Position numbers and translations under genes: made by a program
NCBI GenBank assembly: GCA_900540495.1
Contig: UQGA01000001.1
Location: forward strand, 62,001 to 126,000
Direction of reading: 5' to 3'
Origin: an uncultured Eubacteriales bacterium
GTDB lineage: Bacteria > Bacillota > Clostridia > Christensenellales > CAG-138
DNA length: 64,000 bases
The notes under the pieces: generated by a model
Told to the model about the DNA's origin: nothing
Seen by the model: the letters and a program-made list of their open reading frames with translations, nothing else
Databases searched by the model: none
Shown here: piece after piece, positions 42,895 through 50,923 of the stretch
How positions within the stretch are numbered: position 1 is the stretch's first letter
How the letters are laid out: each line of letters starts with the position of its first letter

Positions 42895-42908
42895 AGCGCA
42901 TTCCGCCG

Positions 42909-42940
42909 GGCCGCGCGAGACCTTCTCCCGCGGCCTTTTT
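42909..42940 (+). terminator. terminator of the dap operon
   Basis: GGCCGCG (42909-42915) pairs with CGCGGCC (42929-42935), followed by five T. Confidence 0.75.
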
Positions 42941-43030
42941 CTACGCCGTCTGGGCGCGGAAGGTCGGCGGCAACGGCGCGTTGGAGCGGGCGGCGCAGCA
43001 AAAAATATTGGCACGAACGGTGGCGATTCT

Positions 43031-43059
43031 TTGCACATCGGGGTAAAACGTGCTATAAT
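43031..43059 (+). promoter_or_regulatory. promoter of glycogen phosphorylase
   Basis: TTGCAC (43031-43036), a 17-bp spacer and a perfect TATAAT (43054-43059). Confidence 0.7.
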
Positions 43060-43138
43060 GTATACTAAGGTTTTGTGGGCTTTGCCCTGCCTGCCGCCGG
43101 GAAATGCCCGGTGGAGCAATCCAGTAAGGAGCAGACTT

Positions 43139-45508
43139 ATGACGATCGACCGGATCATGGAGCAGATCGAGCTGGTGCTCAAACGCGACGACCAGGTGTC
43201 GCTGGCCGCCGCGACGACCGCCCAGCTGCACGACGCGCTGGGCCGCGTTGTAATGGATGCGATTGCCGACGACTGGTATGAGAGCCGGCACGCGCACGAG
43301 CGCGCGAGAGAGGCGTATTATTTCAGCGCGGAATACCTGATGGGCCGCATGGTATACAATAACCTTTTTGCCCTCGGAATCCTGGAGCAGGTGCGACAGG
43401 CGTTTGCCGATCGCGGGCTTGACCTCAATATGTTTGAAGATATCGAGGACGCCGCGTTGGGCAACGGCGGTTTGGGCCGACTGGCGGCGTGCTTCCTGGA
43501 CTCCGCTGCAACGATGAACCTTCCGCTGGACGGATATGGCCTGCGCTACAAATACGGCCTGTTCAAACAGACGTTCAAGGACGGCTTTCAAAACGAGGAG
43601 GCTGACGACTGGCAGCGGTTCGGCGACCCGTGGAGCCGCCGCCGCGACACGCACGAGGTGACCGTCACCTTTGCAGATCAGACCGTCCGCGCCATCCCCT
43701 ATGATATGCCCATCATCGGCTACGGCACGCACAACATCGGCACGCTGCGTCTCTGGGAGAGCGCTCCGCTCACGGAGTTTGACTTCAAGCTGTTCAACGA
43801 TCAGGAATATGCCCTGGCGGTTCTGGAGAAAAACTCGGTGGAGGACATCACGCGCGTGCTCTACCCCAACGATTCCACGCCGGCGGGCAAAAAGCTGCGG
43901 CTCAAGCAGCAGTACTTCCTTTCCTCCGCTTCCCTGCAGGACATCCTGTTCCGCTTTAAGCGCGAGGCGCGCCCCATCGAGGAGTTTGCCAAGCATGTGA
44001 CCATCCAGCTCAACGACACGCATCCCACCGTCAGCGTACCGGAGCTGATCCGCCTGCTCATGCGCGAAGGGCTCGACTTTGAAAAGGCCTTCTGCATTGC
44101 GGCGGAAACGTTCAACTACACAAACCATACCATCATGGCCGAGGCGCTGGAAAAGTGGGATGTGAACCTCTTCAAGTCCGTGCTGCCGGAGATATTCGAT
44201 ATCATCTATCAGATCAACGCGCGCCTGTGCGGAGAGCTGATGGCGCGCGGCATGGATTGCAGCCGGATGGCCATTATCCAGGGGAACCTGATCCACATGG
44301 CCAATCTTGCCGTCTACTGCTCGCGCTTTGTCAACGGCGTGGCCGCCATCCACACGGAGATCCTGAAAAACGATGTGCTCAAGGACTGGTATCAGCTCTA
44401 CCCGGAACGGTTCCACAACAAGACCAACGGCATCACGCAGCGCCGCTGGCTCGGCCTGTGCAATCCGGAGCTGCTGCACTTCATTGACGAGCGCATCGGC
44501 GAGGGGTGTATGCTCGACCTCGACCGTCTCGCGCTGTTGCGGGACCATCTGTCGGACGAGGATGTGCTTGCGTTCAACGCCGTCAAGCTGGAAAAGAAAC
44601 GCCAGCTCTCCGAGGTGATCGGCAGGCTCGAGGGCGTGACGCTGCCGCCGGAGTTCGTATTCGACGTGCAGGTCAAGCGCATGCATGAGTACAAGCGCCA
44701 ACTGCTCAACGCCTTCGCCATCATGGACATCTATTTCGGCATCCGGGACGGCCGGTTACAGGACTTCCCGCCGACGGCGTTCATCTTCGGTGCAAAGGCG
44801 GCCCCCGGCTATATCCGCGCCAAGGAGGTCATCAAATACATCAACGAGATCGCCCGGCTGATCAACGGCGACCCCGCCGTGAACGACCGGATGCGCGTGG
44901 TGTTCGTCCACAATTACAACTGCTCGTATGCCGAGCACATCATGCCGGCGGCAAACATCTCCGAACAGATCTCCCCTGCGGGGACCGAGGCCTCCGGCAC
45001 CGGGAACATGAAGCTCATGCTCAACGGCGCCGTGACGCTCGGCACCTACGACGGGGCGAACATCGAAATCGTCCAGCAGGCAGGCGAGGACAACAACTAT
45101 ATCTTTGGCTATCGCGTAGAGGAACTCAATGCGCGCCGCGACAGTTACGACCCGCGCACCATCTACGAATATGAGCCGCGCGTGCGCCGCGTGGTCGATA
45201 CGCTGATCGACGGCACCGTGTCCGATGACAATACCGGCGCATTCGCCGACCTGCACCGCTCGCTCCTCTATGGTGCGAGCTGGCACCGCCCGGACAACTA
45301 TTTCATCCTGCTCGAGCTGTTGCCCTATATCGAGCGCAAGCTGCAGGCCATCTACGACACGCGCGACCCGATCGCCTTCGGGCGCAAATGTCTCATCAAC
45401 GTGGCCTCCGCGGGCAAGTTTTCCTCCGACCGCACCATCCGGCAATATGCGCAGGAGACGTGGTTTATCGAACCCGTGCCGCAGCCGGCGCCCCACAAAC
45501 TGTTCTGA
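43139..45508 (+). CDS. glgP: Glycogen/starch/alpha-glucan phosphorylase
   Basis: A 789-residue PLP enzyme that releases glucose 1-phosphate from glycogen or maltodextrin. The PLP lysine is Lys625 in EASGTGNMKLMLNG; 'ALGNGGLGRLAACFLDS' and 'NDTHPTVSVPELIRLLM' are family hallmarks. Its length is a little below the 800-850 usual. AAGGAG lies before the ATG at 43139. It converges with malQ; together they would break down glycogen or maltodextrins. Confidence 0.96.
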   Translation: MTIDRIMEQIELVLKRDDQVSLAAATTAQLHDALGRVVMDAIADDWYESRHAHERAREAYYFSAEYLMGRMVYNNLFALGILEQVRQAFADRGLDLNMFEDIEDAALGNGGLGRLAACFLDSAATMNLPLDGYGLRYKYGLFKQTFKDGFQNEEADDWQRFGDPWSRRRDTHEVTVTFADQTVRAIPYDMPIIGYGTHNIGTLRLWESAPLTEFDFKLFNDQEYALAVLEKNSVEDITRVLYPNDSTPAGKKLRLKQQYFLSSASLQDILFRFKREARPIEEFAKHVTIQLNDTHPTVSVPELIRLLMREGLDFEKAFCIAAETFNYTNHTIMAEALEKWDVNLFKSVLPEIFDIIYQINARLCGELMARGMDCSRMAIIQGNLIHMANLAVYCSRFVNGVAAIHTEILKNDVLKDWYQLYPERFHNKTNGITQRRWLGLCNPELLHFIDERIGEGCMLDLDRLALLRDHLSDEDVLAFNAVKLEKKRQLSEVIGRLEGVTLPPEFVFDVQVKRMHEYKRQLLNAFAIMDIYFGIRDGRLQDFPPTAFIFGAKAAPGYIRAKEVIKYINEIARLINGDPAVNDRMRVVFVHNYNCSYAEHIMPAANISEQISPAGTEASGTGNMKLMLNGAVTLGTYDGANIEIVQQAGEDNNYIFGYRVEELNARRDSYDPRTIYEYEPRVRRVVDTLIDGTVSDDNTGAFADLHRSLLYGASWHRPDNYFILLELLPYIERKLQAIYDTRDPIAFGRKCLINVASAGKFSSDRTIRQYAQETWFIEPVPQPAPHKLF

Positions 45509-45532
45509 CGCGCGCGCACCGGGCGCAAATCG

Positions 45533-45568
45533 AAGCGCCGGCACGAGAACCCGTGCCGGCGCTTTTTT
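45533..45568 (+). terminator. terminator between glgP and malQ
   Basis: GCGCCGGCACG and CGTGCCGGCGC form an 11-bp perfect stem, followed by six T. It is placed to end glgP. Confidence 0.85.
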
Positions 45569-45584
45569 CGTATCCTCTCCCCCG

Positions 45585-47069
45585 CTACCGTTCGCGGGCG
45601 AACATGGCGGCAAAATAGCGGATACGCGCCCGATCGACGGACGCAAACTCCCGTTCCGTCATGCGCCACTGCCAGTTGCCGCCGAGCGTGGACGGATGGT
45701 TCATCCGCGCCTGCGCACCGAGCGCCAGGAAATCCTGCATCTGCACGATCGTCAGCGCGGCAGGGGATGCAAACAGGCCCCGAATCATGCCGTTTGCCAG
45801 CCCCTCCCGCTCCGTCAGATTCAAATAATCCACCGCATAGCCCACCTGCTCCGGCGCCGCTTCGGCAATCCACTGCATGGCGGTCATATTGTCGTGCGTG
45901 CCGACGTAGGCCACGCTGTGTATCGGGTAGTTGTGCGGCAGGTCGCGCGAAGCGCCGTCCCGGCTTTCAAAGCCGAACTGCATGATCCGCATGCCCGGGA
46001 AGCCGGAATCGGACAGCAGCCGGCGCACCTCCGGCGTCAGGAATCCGAGATCCTCCGCGATGATGGATAGCCCCGGCAGCGCCTCGCGGATGGCGTTGAC
46101 GAGCGCCATCCCCGGCCCCGGACGCCACGTGCCGATGCGGGCGGTCGTTTCCCCGTAGGGAACGTCCCAATAGCTTTCGAGGCCGCGAAAATGGTCGAGC
46201 CGTACCACGTCGAACAGGCGGCCGGCCGCGCGCAGCCGCTCAATCCACCAGCGATAGCCTTCGTCTGCCATGGCGTCCCAATCGTACAGCGGATTGCCCC
46301 AGAGCTGCCCGTCCGCGCTGAAATAGTCCGGCGGAACACCCGCCACGCCGAGCGGCCTGCGATCGTCGTCGAGCTGGAACAGCGACGGGTGTTCCCACAC
46401 GTCCGCCGAGTCGTACGGCACATAGATGGGCAGATCGCCGATCACCCGAATCTGATTTTCGGAGAGGTAGGCGCGCAGAGCGTTCCACTGCCGGTAGAAC
46501 AGGTACTGAATATACACATGGTAATCGATCTCGTCGTGCAGCAGTTGCCGGTAACGGGCGACCGCCGCATCCGTATGCAGGCGGATATCGTCATCCCACT
46601 CGTTAAACGGCCGCAGGCCAAAATGCTCCTTGACGGCGGAAAAGAGCGCATATCCCTCCACCCAGCCGGCTTGCGCTTCCCGAAACGCAGCGACGGCGGC
46701 CGCATCGCGCTCAAACCCGCGGGCAAATGCCCGCCGCAGCACCTCATGGCGCGCGCAAAAGATGCGGCCAAAGTCCACATGCGCCTCGTCATCGCCCCAG
46801 TCGACGGTTTCCACTTCTTCGGGCAGCAACAGCCCGTCCTCGATCAGCAGGTCGAGATCGATGAAATACGGATTGCCGGCAAACGTGGATGCGCACTGAT
46901 AGGGGGAGTCGCCATAGCCGGTCGGCCCGAGCGGCAGCATCTGCCAGTAGCTCTGCCCGGAAGCGACGAGAAAGTCCGCAAAAGCGAACGCTGCCTTCCC
47001 GAGCGTCCCCACGCCGTAAGGGGAAGGCAGCGAGGAGATGTGCATCAGGGTGCCGCAACTGCGTTTCAT
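45585..47069 (-). CDS. malQ: 4-alpha-glucanotransferase
   Basis: A 494-residue GH77 disproportionating enzyme that shuffles glucan chains for the phosphorylase. It starts with 'RSCGTLMHISSLPSPYGVGTLG', and carries 'YQCASTFAGNPYFIDLDLL', the nucleophile region 'VVRLDHFRGLESYW', the acid/base 'IAEDLG' and 'YVGTHDNMTAMQW'. AAAGGAG is 10 bases before the ATG. Transcription starts from the symmetric promoter shared with the D-aminoacylase gene. Confidence 0.95.
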   Translation of the reverse strand: MKRSCGTLMHISSLPSPYGVGTLGKAAFAFADFLVASGQSYWQMLPLGPTGYGDSPYQCASTFAGNPYFIDLDLLIEDGLLLPEEVETVDWGDDEAHVDFGRIFCARHEVLRRAFARGFERDAAAVAAFREAQAGWVEGYALFSAVKEHFGLRPFNEWDDDIRLHTDAAVARYRQLLHDEIDYHVYIQYLFYRQWNALRAYLSENQIRVIGDLPIYVPYDSADVWEHPSLFQLDDDRRPLGVAGVPPDYFSADGQLWGNPLYDWDAMADEGYRWWIERLRAAGRLFDVVRLDHFRGLESYWDVPYGETTARIGTWRPGPGMALVNAIREALPGLSIIAEDLGFLTPEVRRLLSDSGFPGMRIMQFGFESRDGASRDLPHNYPIHSVAYVGTHDNMTAMQWIAEAAPEQVGYAVDYLNLTEREGLANGMIRGLFASPAALTIVQMQDFLALGAQARMNHPSTLGGNWQWRMTEREFASVDRARIRYFAAMFARER

Positions 47070-47102
47070 GGTTTTTTGAAATCTCCTTTATTCTTTCATG
47101 TC

Positions 47103-47128
47103 CATTATAGCATCATTGTGCTATAATG
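47103..47128. promoter_or_regulatory. symmetric overlapping divergent promoter of malQ and the D-aminoacylase operon
   Basis: CATTATAGCA (47103-47112) and TGCTATAATG (47119-47128) are a perfect 10-bp inverted repeat with a six-base centre. Each arm carries a TATAAT -10 (47122-47127 plus; 47105-47110 minus). For malQ the -35 is TTCACA, 17 bp upstream. The plus-strand -35 is weak. Plus transcription would start near 47134, at or one base before the ATG at 47135. Confidence 0.6.
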
Positions 47129-47134
47129 TGAAAT

Positions 47135-48700
47135 ATGGAAATTGTGATCGAGCACGTGCAAATCATCGATGGCAGCGGCGCCCCCGTCTTTTATGGCAGC
47201 GTCGGCATGGAACACGGGAAGCTGGCCGTCTTTCGCAGCGCAACGGCGCCCCGGGCGGCCCGATGCATCGACGGCACCGGGTTGACAGCCGTACCCGGCT
47301 TTATCGACGCGCACTCCCACGGCGATTTGACGCTCACAACGCCGTATGCGGCCGCGAGCAAACTCACCCAGGGCATCACCACGCAGGTGGCGGGGCAATG
47401 CGGCATCTCTCTGTTCCCATGCGCGCCGCGGGACGTGGAGCTGTTCCGGCGCTTTGTCGCCGGCATCGCGCCGTATCCGGAACTGCCGGATGATCCTGCT
47501 GCCGCCTGCGAGAGCGCCGGCACGTTTTTCGACTGGATGGACGGCCTGGGCAGCCCGCTGACCACGCGCTGCTTTGTCGGCCACGGCGCGCTGCGCCTCT
47601 GGGCGATGGGCTATGAAAACCGCCGCCCGGACGAGACGGAGCTTGCCCGCATGCAGGCGATGCTGCGGCGCTGCCTGCGAGAAGGGGCCATGGGACTGTC
47701 CACGGGCCTGGTGTATGCGCCGAGCTGCTATGCGGACGACGACGAGCTGCTCGCGCTGCTGCGCGTGGTACGCGAGGAGGGCGGTTTTTACGCCACGCAT
47801 CCGCGCGACGAAGCGAACCGCGTGATCGAGGCGCGCGCCGAGGCAAGCCGCCTCGCAAAGGAGGCCGGCGTGCCGCTCTGCGTCTCGCACCTCAAGGCCG
47901 CCGGGCGCGCCAACTGGGGCAAGCCGCACCGCCTGCTCGAGATGATCGACCGGGACGTGAACGACGGGCTCGATGTGCTGATCGACTGCTATCCGTACAC
48001 TGCGGGCAACACCGCCCTCAACGTCTCCATCCCGCCGCGCTATTTTGTAAACGGGCTTCCCGGACTGCTCGATGCGCTGCAATCCCCCACGGAACGTGCT
48101 GTCATCCGCGAAGAGATGTCCCGCCCATCGAACTACGATAATTACATCTACAACAGCGGCGGCTTTGCCGGGACATTCGTGTCCAGTTGCCCGGTATTCC
48201 ATGAAGCCGAGGGCATGTTCATCACCGAGTATGCCGAAAAGACCGGGCAGGACCCGTTTGACGCCTACTGCGAAATCCTGATCAAAAACGGCGGCCTCGG
48301 CCTCGGCATTTATTTTCACATGAACGATGACGACGTGGCGGAGATCCTGTCCCACCCGCTCTGTGCGATCGGAACGGACGGTCTGATCGGCCTGCCGACG
48401 GAAAACCCGCACCCGCGTTCGTTCGGCACGATGGGGCGCGCCTACCGGTTGCTGGTGCAGGAAAGGCGCCTCTGCACGCCGGAACAGGCCGTCCGCAAAA
48501 TGACCGGCCTGCCCGCCGAAAAGCTCCGGCTTTCCGGCAAGGGGCTGCTGCGGGATGGGTATGACGCGGACGTGCTGCTGCTCGATCTGGACGCGTTTTG
48601 CGACACCGCCACCTATGCGCACGGCAACGGCCGGTGCGCCGGTATCCGCGCCGTCTTTTGCGGCGGAAAAGAGATCGATCCGGAAGGAGGAACGGTATGA
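47135..48700 (+). CDS. N-acyl-D-amino-acid deacylase (D-aminoacylase)
   Basis: A 521-residue metal-dependent amidohydrolase that removes acyl groups from D-amino acids. The N-terminal 'IIDGSGAP' strand, metal ligands 'DAHSHGD' (HxH), 'CVSHLKAAG', and a terminal 'MTGLPAEKLRLSGKG' with 'GYDADVLLLD' are family hallmarks. No Shine-Dalgarno precedes the ATG, and the -10 element ends eight bases before it, so the mRNA is probably leaderless. The stop overlaps the next gene. D-amino acids released from peptidoglycan or peptides may be the substrates (inference). Confidence 0.88.
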   Translation: MEIVIEHVQIIDGSGAPVFYGSVGMEHGKLAVFRSATAPRAARCIDGTGLTAVPGFIDAHSHGDLTLTTPYAAASKLTQGITTQVAGQCGISLFPCAPRDVELFRRFVAGIAPYPELPDDPAAACESAGTFFDWMDGLGSPLTTRCFVGHGALRLWAMGYENRRPDETELARMQAMLRRCLREGAMGLSTGLVYAPSCYADDDELLALLRVVREEGGFYATHPRDEANRVIEARAEASRLAKEAGVPLCVSHLKAAGRANWGKPHRLLEMIDRDVNDGLDVLIDCYPYTAGNTALNVSIPPRYFVNGLPGLLDALQSPTERAVIREEMSRPSNYDNYIYNSGGFAGTFVSSCPVFHEAEGMFITEYAEKTGQDPFDAYCEILIKNGGLGLGIYFHMNDDDVAEILSHPLCAIGTDGLIGLPTENPHPRSFGTMGRAYRLLVQERRLCTPEQAVRKMTGLPAEKLRLSGKGLLRDGYDADVLLLDLDAFCDTATYAHGNGRCAGIRAVFCGGKEIDPEGGTV

Positions 48701-49557
48701 AACAGGTCTGCATCGTCGGAGGCGCCGCGCTCGACATCACGGGATTGCCGGACGGCGTCTGCCGCCTGCGCGACTCCAACCTCGGCACCGTGCGGATACA
48801 GGTCGGCGGCGTCGGGCGAAACATCGGTTGCCGCCTCACGCGGTACGCCCTGCACACGGAGCTGATCACCGCGCTGGGCAACGATTTTCATGCGCAGATG
48901 ATTGAAAAGGACTGTCTGGAACACGGCATCGGCCTTTCGCACTCCATCCGCCTGGACGAACCCTCGGCCATCTTCCTGTGCGTACTTGACGAGGAGCGGG
49001 ACCTGCTGGCGGGCGTGAGCGACATGGGCATCATGCTGCGCATCACGCCGGAGCTGCTTGCCGAGCGGCTTCCTCTGCTCAATGCGTCCAGCGCGGTCGT
49101 GCTGGACGCAAACCTGCACCCGGATGCGTTGACCTACCTGTGCGAACATGTGACCGCGCCGCTGTTCTACGAACCGGTGAGCTTTGCCAAGTCGCGCCGC
49201 ATCGGGAACAACATCGGGCGCTGTTTCGCCATCAAGCCGAACCGCTATGAGGCCGCCCACCTGTCCGGTTGTTCCTGCGATACGGTGCGCGGCGTATATC
49301 GGGCGGCGGAATGGTTCCTGCGCGAGGGCGTACAGCGCGTATTCATTTCGCTCGGCGCCGAGGGCGTGGTCTGGGCCGATCCGGACGGTTGCGGCCATAT
49401 TGAGGCGGAGCCGATCACCGTGGTCGATACCACCGGCGCCGGAGACGCGATGTGCGCCGCGATCATCCACGGGTTCCTGTCCGGCCTTTCGACGGAGGAA
49501 TGTGCGCTGGCGGGCAATCGGGCAAGCGCGCAGCGATGCGCCGGGCTGGACGAGTAG
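48697..49557 (+). CDS. PfkB-family carbohydrate or nucleoside kinase
   Basis: A 286-residue ribokinase-fold enzyme. The N-terminal 'GGVGRNIGCRL' and the ATP/catalytic motif 'DTTGAGDAMCAAI' (about 243-255) are typical. Similarity of the N-terminus to pseudouridine kinases is suggestive but not decisive. It overlaps the D-aminoacylase stop as ATGA with GGAAGGAGG upstream; the metabolic link between the two is not obvious. Confidence 0.85.
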   Translation: MKQVCIVGGAALDITGLPDGVCRLRDSNLGTVRIQVGGVGRNIGCRLTRYALHTELITALGNDFHAQMIEKDCLEHGIGLSHSIRLDEPSAIFLCVLDEERDLLAGVSDMGIMLRITPELLAERLPLLNASSAVVLDANLHPDALTYLCEHVTAPLFYEPVSFAKSRRIGNNIGRCFAIKPNRYEAAHLSGCSCDTVRGVYRAAEWFLREGVQRVFISLGAEGVVWADPDGCGHIEAEPITVVDTTGAGDAMCAAIIHGFLSGLSTEECALAGNRASAQRCAGLDE

Positions 49558-49586
49558 CCGCGCGGCATCCCGGACCGGAAGAGAAC

Positions 49587-49616
49587 GCGGGGCCGGGCGC
49601 ATCGCGCCCGGCCCCC
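49587..49616. terminator. strong GC hairpin between converging transcripts
   Basis: GCGGGGCCGGGCGC and GCGCCCGGCCCC arms with a three-base loop. No U-run follows on either strand, so terminator strength is doubtful. Confidence 0.4.
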
Positions 49617-49635
49617 GCATTGCCGTCCGTGCAAC

Positions 49636-50106
49636 TCATTTGCGGATAAACCGGAGCGTACCGATCAACGGCAGCTCCTTCTTCTCGCCGTTGCAGGCGT
49701 ACACAATACCGATGATCGACATGGCAAGGAAAAAGAGCCAGCCGAGCCGGAACAGAAAATCGACGACCAGACCGAGCCGGAACAGAACCAGCTTGAACAG
49801 CCATGCTACGACGCTCGTGGCCACGCCATAAGCCGCCTCGAGCAGAAACAGGTTCAAGCCCCGCACGGCATGGAACTGCGCGAAGGGCGACTGCTTCGCC
49901 ACAAAGTACGGCACAAATACGAGCGGCCCAAGATACGACAGCAGCGCCATGAGCTTGTTGTCCTCCGCATCCTGATCGACGCCCGGCACGCGATGCACGG
50001 GCGCGCCCTGCGGTCTTGCGGCCTGCGAACTCTGGAACGCACCGCATGACGGGCAAAAACGCGCGTCATCGGCGATTTCGGCCCCGCATTGCATACAATA
50101 AGCCAT
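49636..50106 (-). CDS. Zinc-ribbon membrane protein, DUF4870-like
   Basis: A 156-residue paralogue of the gene at 15333-15890. Cysteines at 4, 7, 18 and 21 form the N-terminal zinc ribbon, and about three hydrophobic helices (about 50-140) include 'FAQFHAVRGLNLFLLEAAYG'. The function is unknown. GGGAGG precedes the ATG at 50106. It lies 27 bases after another zinc-ribbon membrane gene, with which it probably forms an operon. Confidence 0.75.
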   Translation of the reverse strand: MAYCMQCGAEIADDARFCPSCGAFQSSQAARPQGAPVHRVPGVDQDAEDNKLMALLSYLGPLVFVPYFVAKQSPFAQFHAVRGLNLFLLEAAYGVATSVVAWLFKLVLFRLGLVVDFLFRLGWLFFLAMSIIGIVYACNGEKKELPLIGTLRFIRK

Positions 50107-50133
50107 TGCAACCTCCCTTCACAGTTCACGTGC

Positions 50134-50754
50134 TCACTGAGGCAGCACCGAGGAAATCCAGAACATCAGAAGCTCCGGCAGGGATACGTGCGCCCGCGCC
50201 AGCAAAACGCCCGCCACCACGGCAAGAATCAGAAGTACAAGCCAGCAAACGATGAGCGCGCGCGCAAAGTTGCGCAACGAACGGCGCATCGCGCAGCATG
50301 CCCAGATGATGGTCATGACAACGTTGACCAGCGGAATGGCCAGCAGCACAAACACGCCGATCCAGGCGCCGATGCCCACCGGCGCAAGCTGAGCCGCATT
50401 GCGGTTGTCCTCAAAAGCGGGTTGCCGCATGGGTGGCGCATAGTTGCGATAGGGCATTTGTCCGGGCGCGCCGGGCTGCGGCGACCAGCCGGAGAACGTG
50501 CGTTCCGGTTCCGGCGGCGTATGCCCGGCATGCGGCGCATGCCGCTCCGATGCAGACGGCGGCGTTTCGCGCGCTTCCTGATGCGGCGGGGGGACGGGCT
50601 TCCCCGGCTCCGGCTTTGCGGTCGCTTCCTCCGGCGGGGGCGGCGCTACCGGCTGTTCCGGCGGCGTTGGAGCGCCGGCATTCAGCCGCTTGCCGCAGGC
50701 GGTGCAAAACAGAGATTCGGCCGGCATCATCGCGCCGCAATTTGGGCATTGCAT
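50134..50754 (-). CDS. Zinc-ribbon membrane protein with Pro-rich linker
   Basis: A 206-residue protein. Zinc-ribbon cysteines are at 3, 6, 17 and 20. A long Pro/Glu/Ala-rich linker (about 25-115) leads to two hydrophobic helices (about 128-155 and 170-195). I do not recognise a named family. GGAGGG lies ten bases before the ATG at 50754; an earlier in-frame start is possible. It is the first gene of a two-gene operon. Confidence 0.7.
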   Translation of the reverse strand: MQCPNCGAMMPAESLFCTACGKRLNAGAPTPPEQPVAPPPPEEATAKPEPGKPVPPPHQEARETPPSASERHAPHAGHTPPEPERTFSGWSPQPGAPGQMPYRNYAPPMRQPAFEDNRNAAQLAPVGIGAWIGVFVLLAIPLVNVVMTIIWACCAMRRSLRNFARALIVCWLVLLILAVVAGVLLARAHVSLPELLMFWISSVLPQ

Positions 50755-50792
50755 CACGGTGGTTCCCTCCTTGTCATACGGTTCCTGCAATC

Positions 50793-50821
50793 AGTATACA
50801 GCATTGGCAAAAAATGCACAA
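50793..50821 (-). promoter_or_regulatory. promoter of the two zinc-ribbon membrane genes
   Basis: Minus-strand TTGTGC (50816-50821), a 17-bp spacer and TATACT (50793-50798). Confidence 0.55.
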
Positions 50822-50858
50822 GCGGCCTGGATCGCGCCGCCCTGCGCGACAATGGCGC

Positions 50859-50891
50859 GGCGCCCCCAAAGCAACAGGCTTCGGGGGCGCC
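50859..50891 (-). terminator. hairpin after pheT
   Basis: GGCGCCCCC and GGGGGCGCC arms about 33 bases past the pheT stop. No U-run is present. Confidence 0.35.
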
Positions 50892-50923
50892 GTCATGACC
50901 TTTCGTTCTCCCGTATCCGGCGG

